Assembly: GCA_022841625.1 (NCBI GenBank) | Contig: JALHRD010000039.1 | Coordinates: forward strand, 1 to 39,781 | DNA: 39,781 bases | Direction of reading: 5' to 3' | Source of the DNA: Xanthobacteraceae bacterium | GTDB taxonomy: Bacteria; Pseudomonadota; Alphaproteobacteria; Rhizobiales; Xanthobacteraceae | Shown here: one piece after another, positions 25,726 through 33,753 of the stretch | How the letters are laid out: the number at the start of each line of letters is the position of its first letter | Position numbering within the stretch: the first letter of the stretch is position 1 | Made by a program: the position numbers and the translations under genes | Notes under the pieces: model-generated | What the model was told of the DNA's origin: nothing | What the model saw: the letters and a program-made list of their open reading frames with translations, nothing else | The model's database searches: none

Positions 25726-26052
25726 ATGACCAATGCCCCCGATCTCGGCCAGCGCAGCAAGATTAACTGGCTGCACGTCAACACCGTGTTGAGCGCCGCC
25801 ATTCTGATCGGCGCCGAGGTGTTCGGCGCCGCCTATGCCGGCGGCTGGGCAATCGAGAATCTCACCGGCCTGGGCAGCTTCGTCATCGGCATCGTGGCCG
25901 CGATCGCCGGTCTTGTCGGGGTTCCGTTCGACATCTCGCCGCGCGCCGGAACTCTGCTGCTGCAGATCATCTTCTTTGCCATCGGCGCCTATGTCATGGC
26001 TATCTTCGTGCGCCACGCGGCGCGCGTCGAGCCGTTCACGTCGCGCCGCTAA
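25726..26052 (+). CDS. Small membrane protein of unknown function
   Basis: A 108-residue protein with three hydrophobic stretches (about 19-40, 46-66 and 77-95), probably two or three membrane helices, and a basic C-terminus (FVRHAARVEPFTSRR). There are no cysteines and no recognised family. The ATG at 25726 (MTNAPDLGQRSK) is the first in a region where the composition becomes membrane-like. It lies 71 bp after the DapA-family gene on the same strand and 55 bp before the promoter of the first polyamine leader. Confidence 0.6.
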   Translation: MTNAPDLGQRSKINWLHVNTVLSAAILIGAEVFGAAYAGGWAIENLTGLGSFVIGIVAAIAGLVGVPFDISPRAGTLLLQIIFFAIGAYVMAIFVRHAARVEPFTSRR

Positions 26053-26106
26053 CGTCACGCCGGCGCCACGCGCAAAGAAAAAATTCACCCTCGACGACGA
26101 ATCTTC

Positions 26107-26135
26107 TTGATTGTGACGGCGCGAATCCTTATTTG
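26107..26135 (+). promoter_or_regulatory. Promoter of the first ornithine decarboxylase leader
   Basis: TTGATT (26107-26112), a 17-bp spacer and TATTTG (26130-26135) form a sigma-70-type promoter whose start would fall at the first base of the conserved leader RNA. The second leader has the same arrangement (TTGACA, 16 bp, TATTGC), which supports both assignments. Confidence 0.55.
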
Positions 26136-26137
26136 CG

Positions 26138-26560
26138 CCGTTGCCCAAATTCGCACGTGCCTGTGGCCGTGTGTCGGTCGGTGAGCATCCGGACAAGAGG
26201 CCGGACCGCTGCCAGGGAAGCGAACTAGCTTCCTTACCATGCGACCGGCAGCCGGAGGCGAAACCGGCGCACCCTGCGCTCAACAGGGGACGCGGCTTAA
26301 AGCAACGACGGAGCGGGCTTCTCTGGTCTCGTCGGCCCTCCAAAGGTCGACACCGCAGAGGCTTGTCCATCTTGCCGGCCGTGCGGAACGGGTCTCCCGC
26401 TCCAAACCAAGGCAGCATCTCGGGTGAAAAACCCGGCGCGCTTGTCTGTGTCTCCATCGCACGGCAAGGGCTCCGCGAGTTCACCCGCTGACGCCGGGCG
26501 CGCGCTTGCGTGCGCCTGAACTTTAACCTGGGCCGCGAGGCCCCTTGGCTTTGGTGAGGA
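26138..26560 (+). ncRNA. speF-type leader RNA, copy 1
   Basis: A roughly 420-nt non-coding 5' leader upstream of ornithine decarboxylase. It begins with GTTGCCCAAATTCGCACGTG. Its core at 26249-26320 differs from the second leader at only three of 72 positions and includes the hairpin CCGGAGGCGAAACCGG. GGAAGC/GCTTCC (26216-26233) is replaced by GGAAGAGA/TCTCTTCC in copy 2, a paired change that argues for RNA structure. GGACAAG (26191-26197) can pair at long range with CTTGTCC (26362-26368) in both copies. Gene context and size match the alphaproteobacterial speF motif known from comparative genomics. Its ligand, if any, is unknown to me. Confidence 0.85.
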
Positions 26561-26567
26561 GAGCGCC

Positions 26568-27710
26568 ATGACTCAGCGCATCCGCGACTTTCTGCGCAAC
26601 CGCCGCGACGCCGGCCACGACGAGGCTCCGTGCCTGGTCGTCGACCTTGAGGTCGTGCGCGACAATTACACGACCTTCGCAAAGGCCCTGCCCGATACGC
26701 GCGTGTTCTACGCCGTGAAGGCCAACCCTGCGCCTGAGGTCCTGGCGCTGCTGGCGAAGCTCGGCTCGTGCTTCGACACCGCCTCGGTTCCAGAGATCGA
26801 GATGGTGCTGGCGACCGGCTGCACCGCCGACCGCATCTCCTATGGCAACACCATCAAGAAGGAGCGCGACATCGCGCGCGCCTTTGCGCTCGGCGTGCGG
26901 CTGTATGCCGTCGATTGCAAGGCCGAGGTAGAGAAGGTCGCCCGCGCGGCGCCCGGCAGCAAGATATTCTGCCGCATCCTGTCCGATTGCGTCGGGGCGG
27001 AATGGCCGCTGTCGCGCAAATTCGGCTGCGAGCCAGCCATGGCCGCCGACGTGCTGGAGCATGCCCACCGGCTCGGGCTCGAAGCGCATGGCGTGTCGTT
27101 CCACGTCGGCTCGCAGCAGCGCAACACCAATGCCTGGGACCGCGCTTTGACGCAGGCCGCCGCCGTTTTCCGCGAATGCGGCGAGCGCGGCATCAACCTC
27201 GCCATGGTCAATCTCGGCGGCGGTTTCCCGACCAAATATCTCAAAAACGTGCCGACGGTGAAGACCTACGGCGCGGCGATCTTCCGTGCCCTGCGCAAGC
27301 ATTTCGGCAACCGCATCCCGGAGACCATCATCGAGCCGGGCCGCGGCATGGTCGGCAATGCCGGCATGATCGAGACCGAGGTCGTGCTGATCTCCAAGAA
27401 GTCCGAGGAGGACGACGTGCGCTGGGTCTATCTCGACATCGGCAAATTCGGCGGTCTCGCCGAAACCATGGACGAGTCGATCCGCTACCCGATCCGTACG
27501 CCGCGGGACGGCGATGCGCTGGCGCCGTGCGTGCTGGCGGGGCCGACCTGCGACTCGGCCGACGTGCTGTATGAAAAGCAGCCCTACCCGCTACCGGTCA
27601 GCCTGGAGATCGGCGACAAGGTGCTGATCGAAGGCACCGGCGCCTACACCGCGACATACTCAGCGGTCGCCTTCAACGGCTTCGCGCCGTTGCAGACGTT
27701 CCATATCTGA
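26568..27710 (+). CDS. odc: Ornithine/lysine decarboxylase, alanine-racemase fold (first copy)
   Basis: A 380-residue type III PLP decarboxylase expected to convert ornithine to putrescine. The PLP Lys is K51 in FYAVKANPAP. The cofactor phosphate and ring motifs are HVGSQQ, NLGGGFP and EPGRGMVGNAG. GPTCDSADVLYE supplies the Cys/Asp pair from the partner subunit of the dimeric active site, typical of eukaryotic-type ornithine decarboxylase rather than diaminopimelate decarboxylase. GAGGAG lies 7 nt before the ATG. Some family members also accept lysine, so cadaverine formation is possible. A GNAT gene starts 9 bp later, then homospermidine synthase, so this is the first enzyme of a putrescine-homospermidine operon under the speF-type leader. 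Confidence 0.94.
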   Translation: MTQRIRDFLRNRRDAGHDEAPCLVVDLEVVRDNYTTFAKALPDTRVFYAVKANPAPEVLALLAKLGSCFDTASVPEIEMVLATGCTADRISYGNTIKKERDIARAFALGVRLYAVDCKAEVEKVARAAPGSKIFCRILSDCVGAEWPLSRKFGCEPAMAADVLEHAHRLGLEAHGVSFHVGSQQRNTNAWDRALTQAAAVFRECGERGINLAMVNLGGGFPTKYLKNVPTVKTYGAAIFRALRKHFGNRIPETIIEPGRGMVGNAGMIETEVVLISKKSEEDDVRWVYLDIGKFGGLAETMDESIRYPIRTPRDGDALAPCVLAGPTCDSADVLYEKQPYPLPVSLEIGDKVLIEGTGAYTATYSAVAFNGFAPLQTFHI

Positions 27711-27719
27711 GGCCCCGAC

Positions 27720-28283
27720 GTGGCGACGATTCGCAAAGAGCAGCGGCGTGACAGCGCTGCGCGCGAGGCGCTGCTCGACCTTTGCCTGGGCGATGCGCGC
27801 TTCCAGAAGACCTCCGAACGGCTGCGCGACGGCCGCCTGCCGGCGCATGGCTTGGCGTTCGTGGCCACCGAGCGCGACCGGGTGATCGGCACCGTCCGGC
27901 TGTGGAACGTCGCCGCCGGGCCGGCGCGGCCAGCGCTGCTACTCGGCCCGCTTGCCGTCCATGCGGACTATCGCGGTCGCGGCATGGGCGGCGCGCTGAT
28001 GCGGCACGCGATTGCGGCGGCGCGTCAGGGCGGCCACCGCGCGGTGCTGCTGGTCGGCGATGCGGCCTATTACCAACGCTTCGGCTTCTCGACCGAGGCG
28101 ACCGGCAGCCTGTGGCTGCCCGGACGCTACGACGCCGACCGATTCCTGGCGCTCGAACTCGCGCCCGGCGCGCTTGCGGGCGCACACGGCTTGGTCAGCG
28201 CGACCGGCCGGCTCAAGCCGGCGCTATCCACACCCGTCAACCGTTCTCCACAGCGCGCCGCCCCGGTCGCACACGCGGCGTGA
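27720..28283 (+). CDS. GNAT-family N-acetyltransferase (YhbS-like)
   Basis: A 187-residue acetyltransferase with GTG start. Motif A, the acetyl-CoA pyrophosphate loop, is LAVHADYRGRGMGGALMRHA (RGRGMG). Motif B follows as RAVLLVGDAAYYQRFGFS, typical of YhbS-like proteins. It sits 9 bp after ornithine decarboxylase and 27 bp before homospermidine synthase, so co-transcription is likely and a polyamine or a precursor is a reasonable substrate guess. Many YhbS-like proteins sit in other contexts, so this is inference. The C-terminal 25 residues (STPVNRSPQRAAPVAHAA) look disordered. Confidence 0.88.
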   Translation: MATIRKEQRRDSAAREALLDLCLGDARFQKTSERLRDGRLPAHGLAFVATERDRVIGTVRLWNVAAGPARPALLLGPLAVHADYRGRGMGGALMRHAIAAARQGGHRAVLLVGDAAYYQRFGFSTEATGSLWLPGRYDADRFLALELAPGALAGAHGLVSATGRLKPALSTPVNRSPQRAAPVAHAA

Positions 28284-28310
28284 CGCCCCTCTTGCCTCGG
28301 AGAAACCGAT

Positions 28311-29762
28311 ATGAACGCACTAACCGGCATGAACGATAATCATCTGCTGCATGCGCAGTTTGCCGGGCCGATCGTGATGATCGGCTTCGGCTCCATTGGC
28401 CGCGGCGTGTTGCCGCTGCTTGAGCGTCACATCGGTTTCGACCGCGCGAAATTCGTGGTCATCGACCCGGTCGACACCGACCGTGCGCTGCTCGACGAGC
28501 GCAAGCTCCGCTTCGAGCAGGTCGCGATCACCCGGGACAATTACCGCCAGCTGCTGACCCCGCTGCTGACCGGCGGTCCCGGCCGCGGCATGGTCATCAA
28601 TCTCTCGGTCGACACCTCCTCGGCCGACCTGATGGACTTCTGCAAGGACATCGACGCCTTCTATATCGATACCGTGTGCGAGCCCTGGCCCGGCCTCTAT
28701 ACCAATGCCAAGGCCTCGATCTCGCAGCGGTCGAACTATGCCCTGCGCGAGGGCGTGCTCGATGTGCGCCGCCGCCGGCCGGGCGGGGTGACGGCGGTGA
28801 GCTGCTGTGGCGCCAATCCCGGTATGGTGTCCTGGTTGGTCAAGCAGGCGCTGCTCGACATTGCCCGCGACACCAATGTCTCCTTCACCGAACCGACCGA
28901 CCGCGACGGCTGGGCCCGGCTGATGCAGCGCGTTGGCGTCAAGGGCATTCACATCGCCGAGCGCGATACCCAGCGCGCCCGCGACCCCAAGCCGAAGGAC
29001 ATGTTCGTCAACACCTGGTCGGTCGAAGGATTTTGCTCCGAGGGCCTGCAGCCGGCCGAGCTGGGCTGGGGCACGCATGAGAAGCACATGCCGGCGAACG
29101 GCCATCGCCACGACTTCGGCTGCGAAGCCGCGATCTACCTGACCCGGCCGGGCGCCGGCACCCGCGTGCGATCCTGGACGCCGACCGCGCAAGCCCAGCA
29201 CGGCTTCCTGGTGACCCATAACGAGTCGATCTCGATCGCCGACTACTTCACGCTGCGCGAGGCCGGCAAGGCGGTCTATCGGCCGACCTGCCACTACGCC
29301 TACCACCCGTGCAACGACGCGGTGCTGTCGCTGCACGAAATGGGCGGCGCGGCCTGGAAGCGTCAGCCTGACTGGAAGATCCTGGACGAAAACGAGATCG
29401 TCGACGGCATCGACGAATTGGGCGTCTTGCTCTACGGCCACGCCAAGAACGCCTATTGGTACGGCTCGCAGCTATCGATCGAAGAGACCCGGCGGCTCGC
29501 GCCCTACCAAAACGCCACCGGCCTGCAGGTGACCTCGGCGGTGCTGGCCGGCGTCGTGTGGATGCTCGAGAACCCCGAGCGCGGCGTGATCGAGGCCGAC
29601 GAGATGGACTTCCGCCGCTGCCTCGCAATCCAGCGGCCCTATCTCGGCCCGGTCACCGGCCACTATACCGACTGGACACCGCTGGTCGGGCGCGGCGGCT
29701 TGTTCCCCGAAGACGTCGACGCGGGCGATCCCTGGCAGTTCAAGAACGTGCTGGTGGTCTGA
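28311..29762 (+). CDS. hss: Homospermidine synthase
   Basis: A 483-residue NAD-dependent enzyme that makes sym-homospermidine from two putrescines. The N-terminal Rossmann domain has IVMIGFGSIGRGVLPLLERH. The family blocks CEPWPGLYTNAKAS, VSCCGANPGMVSWLVKQALL, NESISIADYFTLR and TCHYAYHPCNDAVLSLHEM match the bacterial enzyme characterised from Blastochloris viridis, and the length is normal. GGAGA precedes the ATG. It lies in an operon with ornithine decarboxylase upstream; a second leader and second decarboxylase follow, so the substrate supply is doubly encoded. Homospermidine is the signature polyamine of many alphaproteobacteria. Confidence 0.96.
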   Translation: MNALTGMNDNHLLHAQFAGPIVMIGFGSIGRGVLPLLERHIGFDRAKFVVIDPVDTDRALLDERKLRFEQVAITRDNYRQLLTPLLTGGPGRGMVINLSVDTSSADLMDFCKDIDAFYIDTVCEPWPGLYTNAKASISQRSNYALREGVLDVRRRRPGGVTAVSCCGANPGMVSWLVKQALLDIARDTNVSFTEPTDRDGWARLMQRVGVKGIHIAERDTQRARDPKPKDMFVNTWSVEGFCSEGLQPAELGWGTHEKHMPANGHRHDFGCEAAIYLTRPGAGTRVRSWTPTAQAQHGFLVTHNESISIADYFTLREAGKAVYRPTCHYAYHPCNDAVLSLHEMGGAAWKRQPDWKILDENEIVDGIDELGVLLYGHAKNAYWYGSQLSIEETRRLAPYQNATGLQVTSAVLAGVVWMLENPERGVIEADEMDFRRCLAIQRPYLGPVTGHYTDWTPLVGRGGLFPEDVDAGDPWQFKNVLVV

Positions 29763-29901
29763 CGCGCGCCGCGCTGTGTCGCGCCGCCAAATGGCAGACG
29801 ACGGAGCGCGCATGCCGGCGCGCTGACACAATCATTTCAAATTGGTAAACGCGCCGCCACATCTATCCGTGGTGTATCGCGCATGCGCGACACCAAAATT
29901 G

Positions 29902-29929
29902 TTGACAGCGAGACTGATTCGACTATTGC
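29902..29929 (+). promoter_or_regulatory. Promoter of the second ornithine decarboxylase leader
   Basis: A consensus TTGACA (29902-29907), 16-bp spacer and TATTGC (29924-29929) lie a few bases before the conserved leader start. This makes the second decarboxylase an independent transcription unit after the homospermidine synthase gene. Confidence 0.65.
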
Positions 29930-29933
29930 GTGG

Positions 29934-30360
29934 AGTTGCCCAATTTCGCACGTGCCTGTGGCCGCGTGTCGATCGGTGGGGTCCGGACAAGAGGCCGGAC
30001 AGCCGCCTACGGAAGAGAGCTTCTCTTCCTTGCTAGGTGTCGAGGATGGTGCGTGTCCGGCATGGACACAAATCCAAACTCGGTGCCGACGTGATCGACA
30101 GCCGGAGGCGAAACCGGCGCACCCCGCGCTCAACGGGGGACGCGGCTTAAAGCAACGACGGAACGGGCTTTTTTGGTAACGCCGGCGCGAATGCCGGACT
30201 GACTAAAAAGGCTTGTCCTTCTTTGCCAGCAGTGCGGAACGGGTTCTTCCCTCATCCGGACCAAGGCAGCCATCGCCGTGATGCCCCAAACTCGCACGTG
30301 GCGAGCCAGCGGCCTCACAGGAGGTTCACCTGACGGCAAAGCCGTCGCACCGGACTAAGG
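29934..30360 (+). ncRNA. speF-type leader RNA, copy 2
   Basis: A second roughly 425-nt leader, starting GTTGCCCAATTTCGCACGTG. The conserved core is 30099-30170. The GGAAGAGA/TCTCTTCC hairpin at 30011-30029 is the structural equivalent of copy 1's shorter stem. GGACAAG (29985-29991) and CTTGTCC (30212-30218) repeat the long-range pairing. Compared with copy 1 it has about 60 extra bases between the hairpin and the core, themselves able to fold. Near its 3' end CCCAAACTCGCACGTGG (from about 30286) partly repeats the leader's own first bases; copy 1 lacks this. Confidence 0.85.
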
Positions 30361-30373
30361 GAACAAGATTGAG

Positions 30374-31504
30374 ATGACCCCACGCATTCGCGAATTTCTC
30401 AAGCGCCGTACCGATGAAGGACCTTGCCTCGTGCTCGACCTCGATGTCGTCCGCGAGAATTATCATTCCTTCGCCAAAGCGCTACCTGACAGCAAAGTCT
30501 ATTACGCCATCAAGGCCAACCCGGCGCCGGAGATCCTCAAGCTCCTGGTCGAACTCGGCGCCTGTTTCGATGTCGCCTCGGTCGGCGAAACCGAGGCCGT
30601 GCTCGCCGCCGGCGCCACCCCCGACCGCATCTCCTACGGCAACACCGTCAAGAAGGAGAGCGACATCGCCAAGGCCTATCGGCTCGGTGTCACCCTGTTC
30701 GCGATCGATTGCGAAGCCGAGGCTGAAAAGGTGGCGCGCGCCGCGCCGGGCTCGCGGGTGATCTGCCGCATTCACTGCGACAATGCCGGCGCCGACTGGC
30801 CGCTGTCGCGCAAGTTCGGCTGCGAACCGGCTTACGCCACCGATATCCTGGAATTCTCCCACCGGCTGGGGCTGGTGCCGTTCGGCGTTTCCTTCCATGT
30901 CGGCTCCCAGCAGAACAATGTCGAAGCCTGGGACCGCGCGCTGGCCTCGACCGCCGCGATCTTCCGCACCTGTGCCGAGCGCGGCATCAACCTGTCGACG
31001 GTCAATCTCGGCGGCGGCTTCCCGGCGAAATATCTCCGCAAGACCCCGAAGCTCGAAACTTATGGCAAGGCGATTTTCCGTTCGCTGCGCAAGCATTTCG
31101 GCAATGCGATCCCGAACACCATCATGGAGCCGGGCCGCGGCCTGGTCGGCAATGCCGGCATGATCGAAACCGAAGTGGTGTTGATCGCGCGCCGCAATCC
31201 CGAGGACGAATTGCGCTGGGTCTATCTCGATATCGGCAAGTTCCACGGCCTGGCCGAAACCATCGACGAATCGATTCGCTATCCGATCAAGACCCAGAAG
31301 GACCGCGACGAGATGGCGCCCTGCGTGCTGGCCGGGCCGACCTGCGATTCGGTCGACGTGTTGTACGAAAAGACCCCCTACCCGCTGCCGGTGTCGCTCG
31401 CGATCGGCGACAAGCTGCTGATCGAAGCGACCGGCGCCTACACCACGACCTATTCGTCGATCGGCTTCAACGGCTTTCCGCCGCTGCGGCAATATGTGAT
31501 CTGA
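30374..31504 (+). CDS. odc: Ornithine/lysine decarboxylase, alanine-racemase fold (second copy)
   Basis: A 376-residue paralogue of the first decarboxylase, colinear throughout. The PLP Lys is K47 in YYAIKANPAP. HVGSQQ, NLGGGFP, EPGRGLVGNAG and GPTCDSVDVLYE are intact, so it should be active. AAGGGA lies about 10 nt before the ATG. It has its own promoter and speF-type leader. Retaining two decarboxylases with separate leaders around one homospermidine synthase suggests different substrate preference (ornithine against lysine) or different regulation. The sequence alone does not say which copy is which. Confidence 0.94.
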   Translation: MTPRIREFLKRRTDEGPCLVLDLDVVRENYHSFAKALPDSKVYYAIKANPAPEILKLLVELGACFDVASVGETEAVLAAGATPDRISYGNTVKKESDIAKAYRLGVTLFAIDCEAEAEKVARAAPGSRVICRIHCDNAGADWPLSRKFGCEPAYATDILEFSHRLGLVPFGVSFHVGSQQNNVEAWDRALASTAAIFRTCAERGINLSTVNLGGGFPAKYLRKTPKLETYGKAIFRSLRKHFGNAIPNTIMEPGRGLVGNAGMIETEVVLIARRNPEDELRWVYLDIGKFHGLAETIDESIRYPIKTQKDRDEMAPCVLAGPTCDSVDVLYEKTPYPLPVSLAIGDKLLIEATGAYTTTYSSIGFNGFPPLRQYVI

Positions 31505-31537
31505 CCCCGATCTTTGCCGTAATCAGCAGTCTTTCCA

Positions 31538-31627
31538 CGTCATGGCCGGGCTTGTCCCGGCCATCCACGACTTTCATGCAGCCTGTAAATTAAGACGTGG
31601 ATGCCCGCGCCAAGCGCGGGCATGACG
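31538..31627 (+). repeat. Two-hairpin extragenic repeat, copy 2
   Basis: CGTCATGGCCGGG-CTTG-TCCCGGCCATCCACG forms the first hairpin, and CGTGGATGCCCGCG-CCAAG-CGCGGGCATGACG the second, separated by about 25 AT-richer bases. It is the same element as 22385-22504 in the opposite orientation, without the nested insertion. Lying between the convergent second decarboxylase and the TSUP gene, it may also terminate transcription from either side. Confidence 0.8.
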
Positions 31628-31651
31628 AGCCAAACGTTGCGAGCATTGACA

Positions 31652-32422
31652 TCAAAACCAGTAGCGCCAGGCGAAGGCGACGGTCAGCAGCGTGCCGATC
31701 GCCACCAGCAGCCAGCGTGCCACGTCATTGGGCAAGATGCGCGCAATGCGGGAGCCGAGCAGCGCGCCGAGCGGAACCCCGGCCATCATGGTGAGCGCCT
31801 GCGGCCAGGCCACCATGCCGCTGATGGCAAAATACACCGCGACCACCGCGCTATTGATCCCGACCACCAGATTTTTCGCGACATTGGCGGAGCGATAGTC
31901 GCCGCCGGTGCCGACCGAGGTCAGACCGAGCACCAACACCCCAAGGCCGGCGCCGAAATAGCCGCCATAGACCGACACCGGCATCAGCCAGGCGACGATC
32001 GCGCCCCAGTTATGGGGGCCGGCGCCACGCGCTTCAGCGCGGGCGCGCAGCCAGGCGCCGATGCGCCCGGCATAGGCGAACAGAATGGTGGCAAAGCCGA
32101 GCAGCAGCGGAATGAACGCAGCAAACACGCGCTCGGGCGTGAGGATCAGAAGCGTCGCGCCGGCCAGCGACCCGACGATCGAGGCGGCCATCATCCAAGC
32201 AAAGGAGCGCCCGAGCAACGGCATCTGCTTGCGGTCGTAATAGCTGGAGAACAGATTGCCGGGCACCAGCGCCACCAGGTTCGAGCAACTTGCGAGCACC
32301 GGCGAGAGGCCGGTCGCGAGCAGCGCGGGGAAGGTGACGATCGCGGCGCCGCCCGCGAGCGTCGAGATCGCGCCGCCGGCAATGCCGGCGAAGAACAGGA
32401 ATGCGATGTGGAGGGGGTCCAT
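31652..32422 (-). CDS. TSUP-family (TauE/SafE) membrane transporter
   Basis: A 256-residue, eight-helix permease of the sulfite exporter TauE/SafE superfamily. Both inverted-repeat halves show the family's glycine motif: FAGIAGGAISTLAGGAAIVTFPAL at the N-terminus and YGGYFGAGLGVLVLG in the second half. PGNLFSSYYDRKQM lies in the loop between. Family members export sulfite, sulfoacetate or related organosulfonates. No sulfur metabolism gene is adjacent here, so the substrate is open. It lies 56 bp downstream of glutaryl-CoA dehydrogenase on the same strand. Confidence 0.9.
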   Translation of the reverse strand: MDPLHIAFLFFAGIAGGAISTLAGGAAIVTFPALLATGLSPVLASCSNLVALVPGNLFSSYYDRKQMPLLGRSFAWMMAASIVGSLAGATLLILTPERVFAAFIPLLLGFATILFAYAGRIGAWLRARAEARGAGPHNWGAIVAWLMPVSVYGGYFGAGLGVLVLGLTSVGTGGDYRSANVAKNLVVGINSAVVAVYFAISGMVAWPQALTMMAGVPLGALLGSRIARILPNDVARWLLVAIGTLLTVAFAWRYWF

Positions 32423-32478
32423 TGCTCGAAGGACTCGGTCGCAGAAGGTCGGCTCGCTCGCCTCGCACCGGCGCCGAT

Positions 32479-33711
32479 TTAGAAAAACGCCTGGATCCCG
32501 GTCTGGGCGCGGCCGAGCACCAAAGCGTGGATATCGTGGGTGCCTTCGTAGGTATTGACGGTTTCGAGGTTCGCCAACACCCGCATGACATGAAACTCAT
32601 CCGAAATGCCGTTGCCGCCATGCATGTCGCGGGCAAGCCGGGCGATGTCGAGCGCCTTGCCGCAATTGTTGCGCTTCATCAGCGAGATCATCGGCGGCGC
32701 GGCCTTGCCCGCCTCCATCAACCGGCCGAGCCGCAGCGCGCCCGCAAGCCCGAGCGCAATTTCGGTCTGCATGTCGGCGAGCTTTTTCTGAATCAATTGA
32801 TTGGCGGCGAGCGGCCGGCCGAACTGCTTGCGGTCGAGCACATATTGCCGCGCCCGGTGCCAGCAGAATTCCGCCGCGCCCATCGCGCCCCAGACGATGC
32901 CATAGCGCGCATTGTTGAGGCAGCCGAACGGCCCGGCGAGCCCCGTGGCGTTCGGCAGCAAATTCTCCTCCGGCACCACCGCGCCTGCGAGCACGATCTC
33001 GCCGGTAATCGAGGTGCGCAGACTGAGCTTGCCCTCGATGATCGGGGTGGAAAAACCCTTGGTGCCGCGCTCGACCAGGAAGCCGCGGATCGCGCCATCG
33101 AGCTTCGCCCACACCACTGCGACGTCAGCGACCGGCGCGTTGGAAATCCACATCTTGTTGCCGGTCAGCCGGTAGCCGTCCGCGACCTTCTCCGCCCGCG
33201 TCGCCATCGAACCGGGATCGGAGCCGTGATCGGGCTCGGTCAGGCCGAAGCAGCCGAGCATTTCACCGCTGGCGAGCTTGGGCAGATATTTGCGGCGCTG
33301 CGCCTCGGTGCCATAGGCATAGATCGGATACATCACCAGCGACGATTGCACCGACATCACCGAGCGGTAGCCGGAATCGACGTGCTCGATCTCGCGCGCA
33401 ATCAGCCCGTAACAGACATCGCCGAGCCCGGAACCGCCATAGTCCTCGGGCAGGGTCGCACCGAGCAGGCCGAGCGCGCCCATCTCACTGACGATCTCGC
33501 GGTCAAACCGCTCCTCGCGATACGCCGTGAGCACGCGCGGGAGCAGCTTGTCCCGGGCGTAGCCGCGCGCGGTGTCGCGCACCATGCGCTCGTCCTCGGT
33601 CAACTCGCTTTCGAGCGCGAGCGGATCCTGCCAGTCGAAGGCGGTGTCGGTCAGCGGCGCGGCGGATTTCTTGGCGCGCACGGGCTTTTGCGGGGTGGCG
33701 GCTTCAGACAT
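32479..33711 (-). CDS. gcdH: Glutaryl-CoA dehydrogenase
   Basis: A 410-residue FAD-dependent acyl-CoA dehydrogenase that oxidises and decarboxylates glutaryl-CoA to crotonyl-CoA in lysine, tryptophan and aromatic breakdown. FAD/substrate motifs are [17 protein letters not shown] and [16 protein letters not shown]. The active-site segment [21 protein letters not shown] carries the catalytic Glu and is characteristic of this subfamily. The first 25 residues (basic, Ala/Lys-rich) are an extension before the usual start but have the best ATG. It pairs logically with the aryl-pyruvate oxidoreductase elsewhere in the window, but it is not linked to it in an operon. Confidence 0.95.
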   Translation of the reverse strand: MSEAATPQKPVRAKKSAAPLTDTAFDWQDPLALESELTEDERMVRDTARGYARDKLLPRVLTAYREERFDREIVSEMGALGLLGATLPEDYGGSGLGDVCYGLIAREIEHVDSGYRSVMSVQSSLVMYPIYAYGTEAQRRKYLPKLASGEMLGCFGLTEPDHGSDPGSMATRAEKVADGYRLTGNKMWISNAPVADVAVVWAKLDGAIRGFLVERGTKGFSTPIIEGKLSLRTSITGEIVLAGAVVPEENLLPNATGLAGPFGCLNNARYGIVWGAMGAAEFCWHRARQYVLDRKQFGRPLAANQLIQKKLADMQTEIALGLAGALRLGRLMEAGKAAPPMISLMKRNNCGKALDIARLARDMHGGNGISDEFHVMRVLANLETVNTYEGTHDIHALVLGRAQTGIQAFF

Positions 33712-33753
33712 ACTTTACTTATAGGACGGCTGACGGGTCGCGGGGAAGAGCGG

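Noticed and set aside
26141-26491. Open frames inside the first leader (with a matching frame at 29883-30179 in the second)
   Set aside because: Both contain RQPEAKPAHPALN, but the similarity comes from RNA-level conservation of the leader core. The frames have different starts and ends and no ribosome-binding site.
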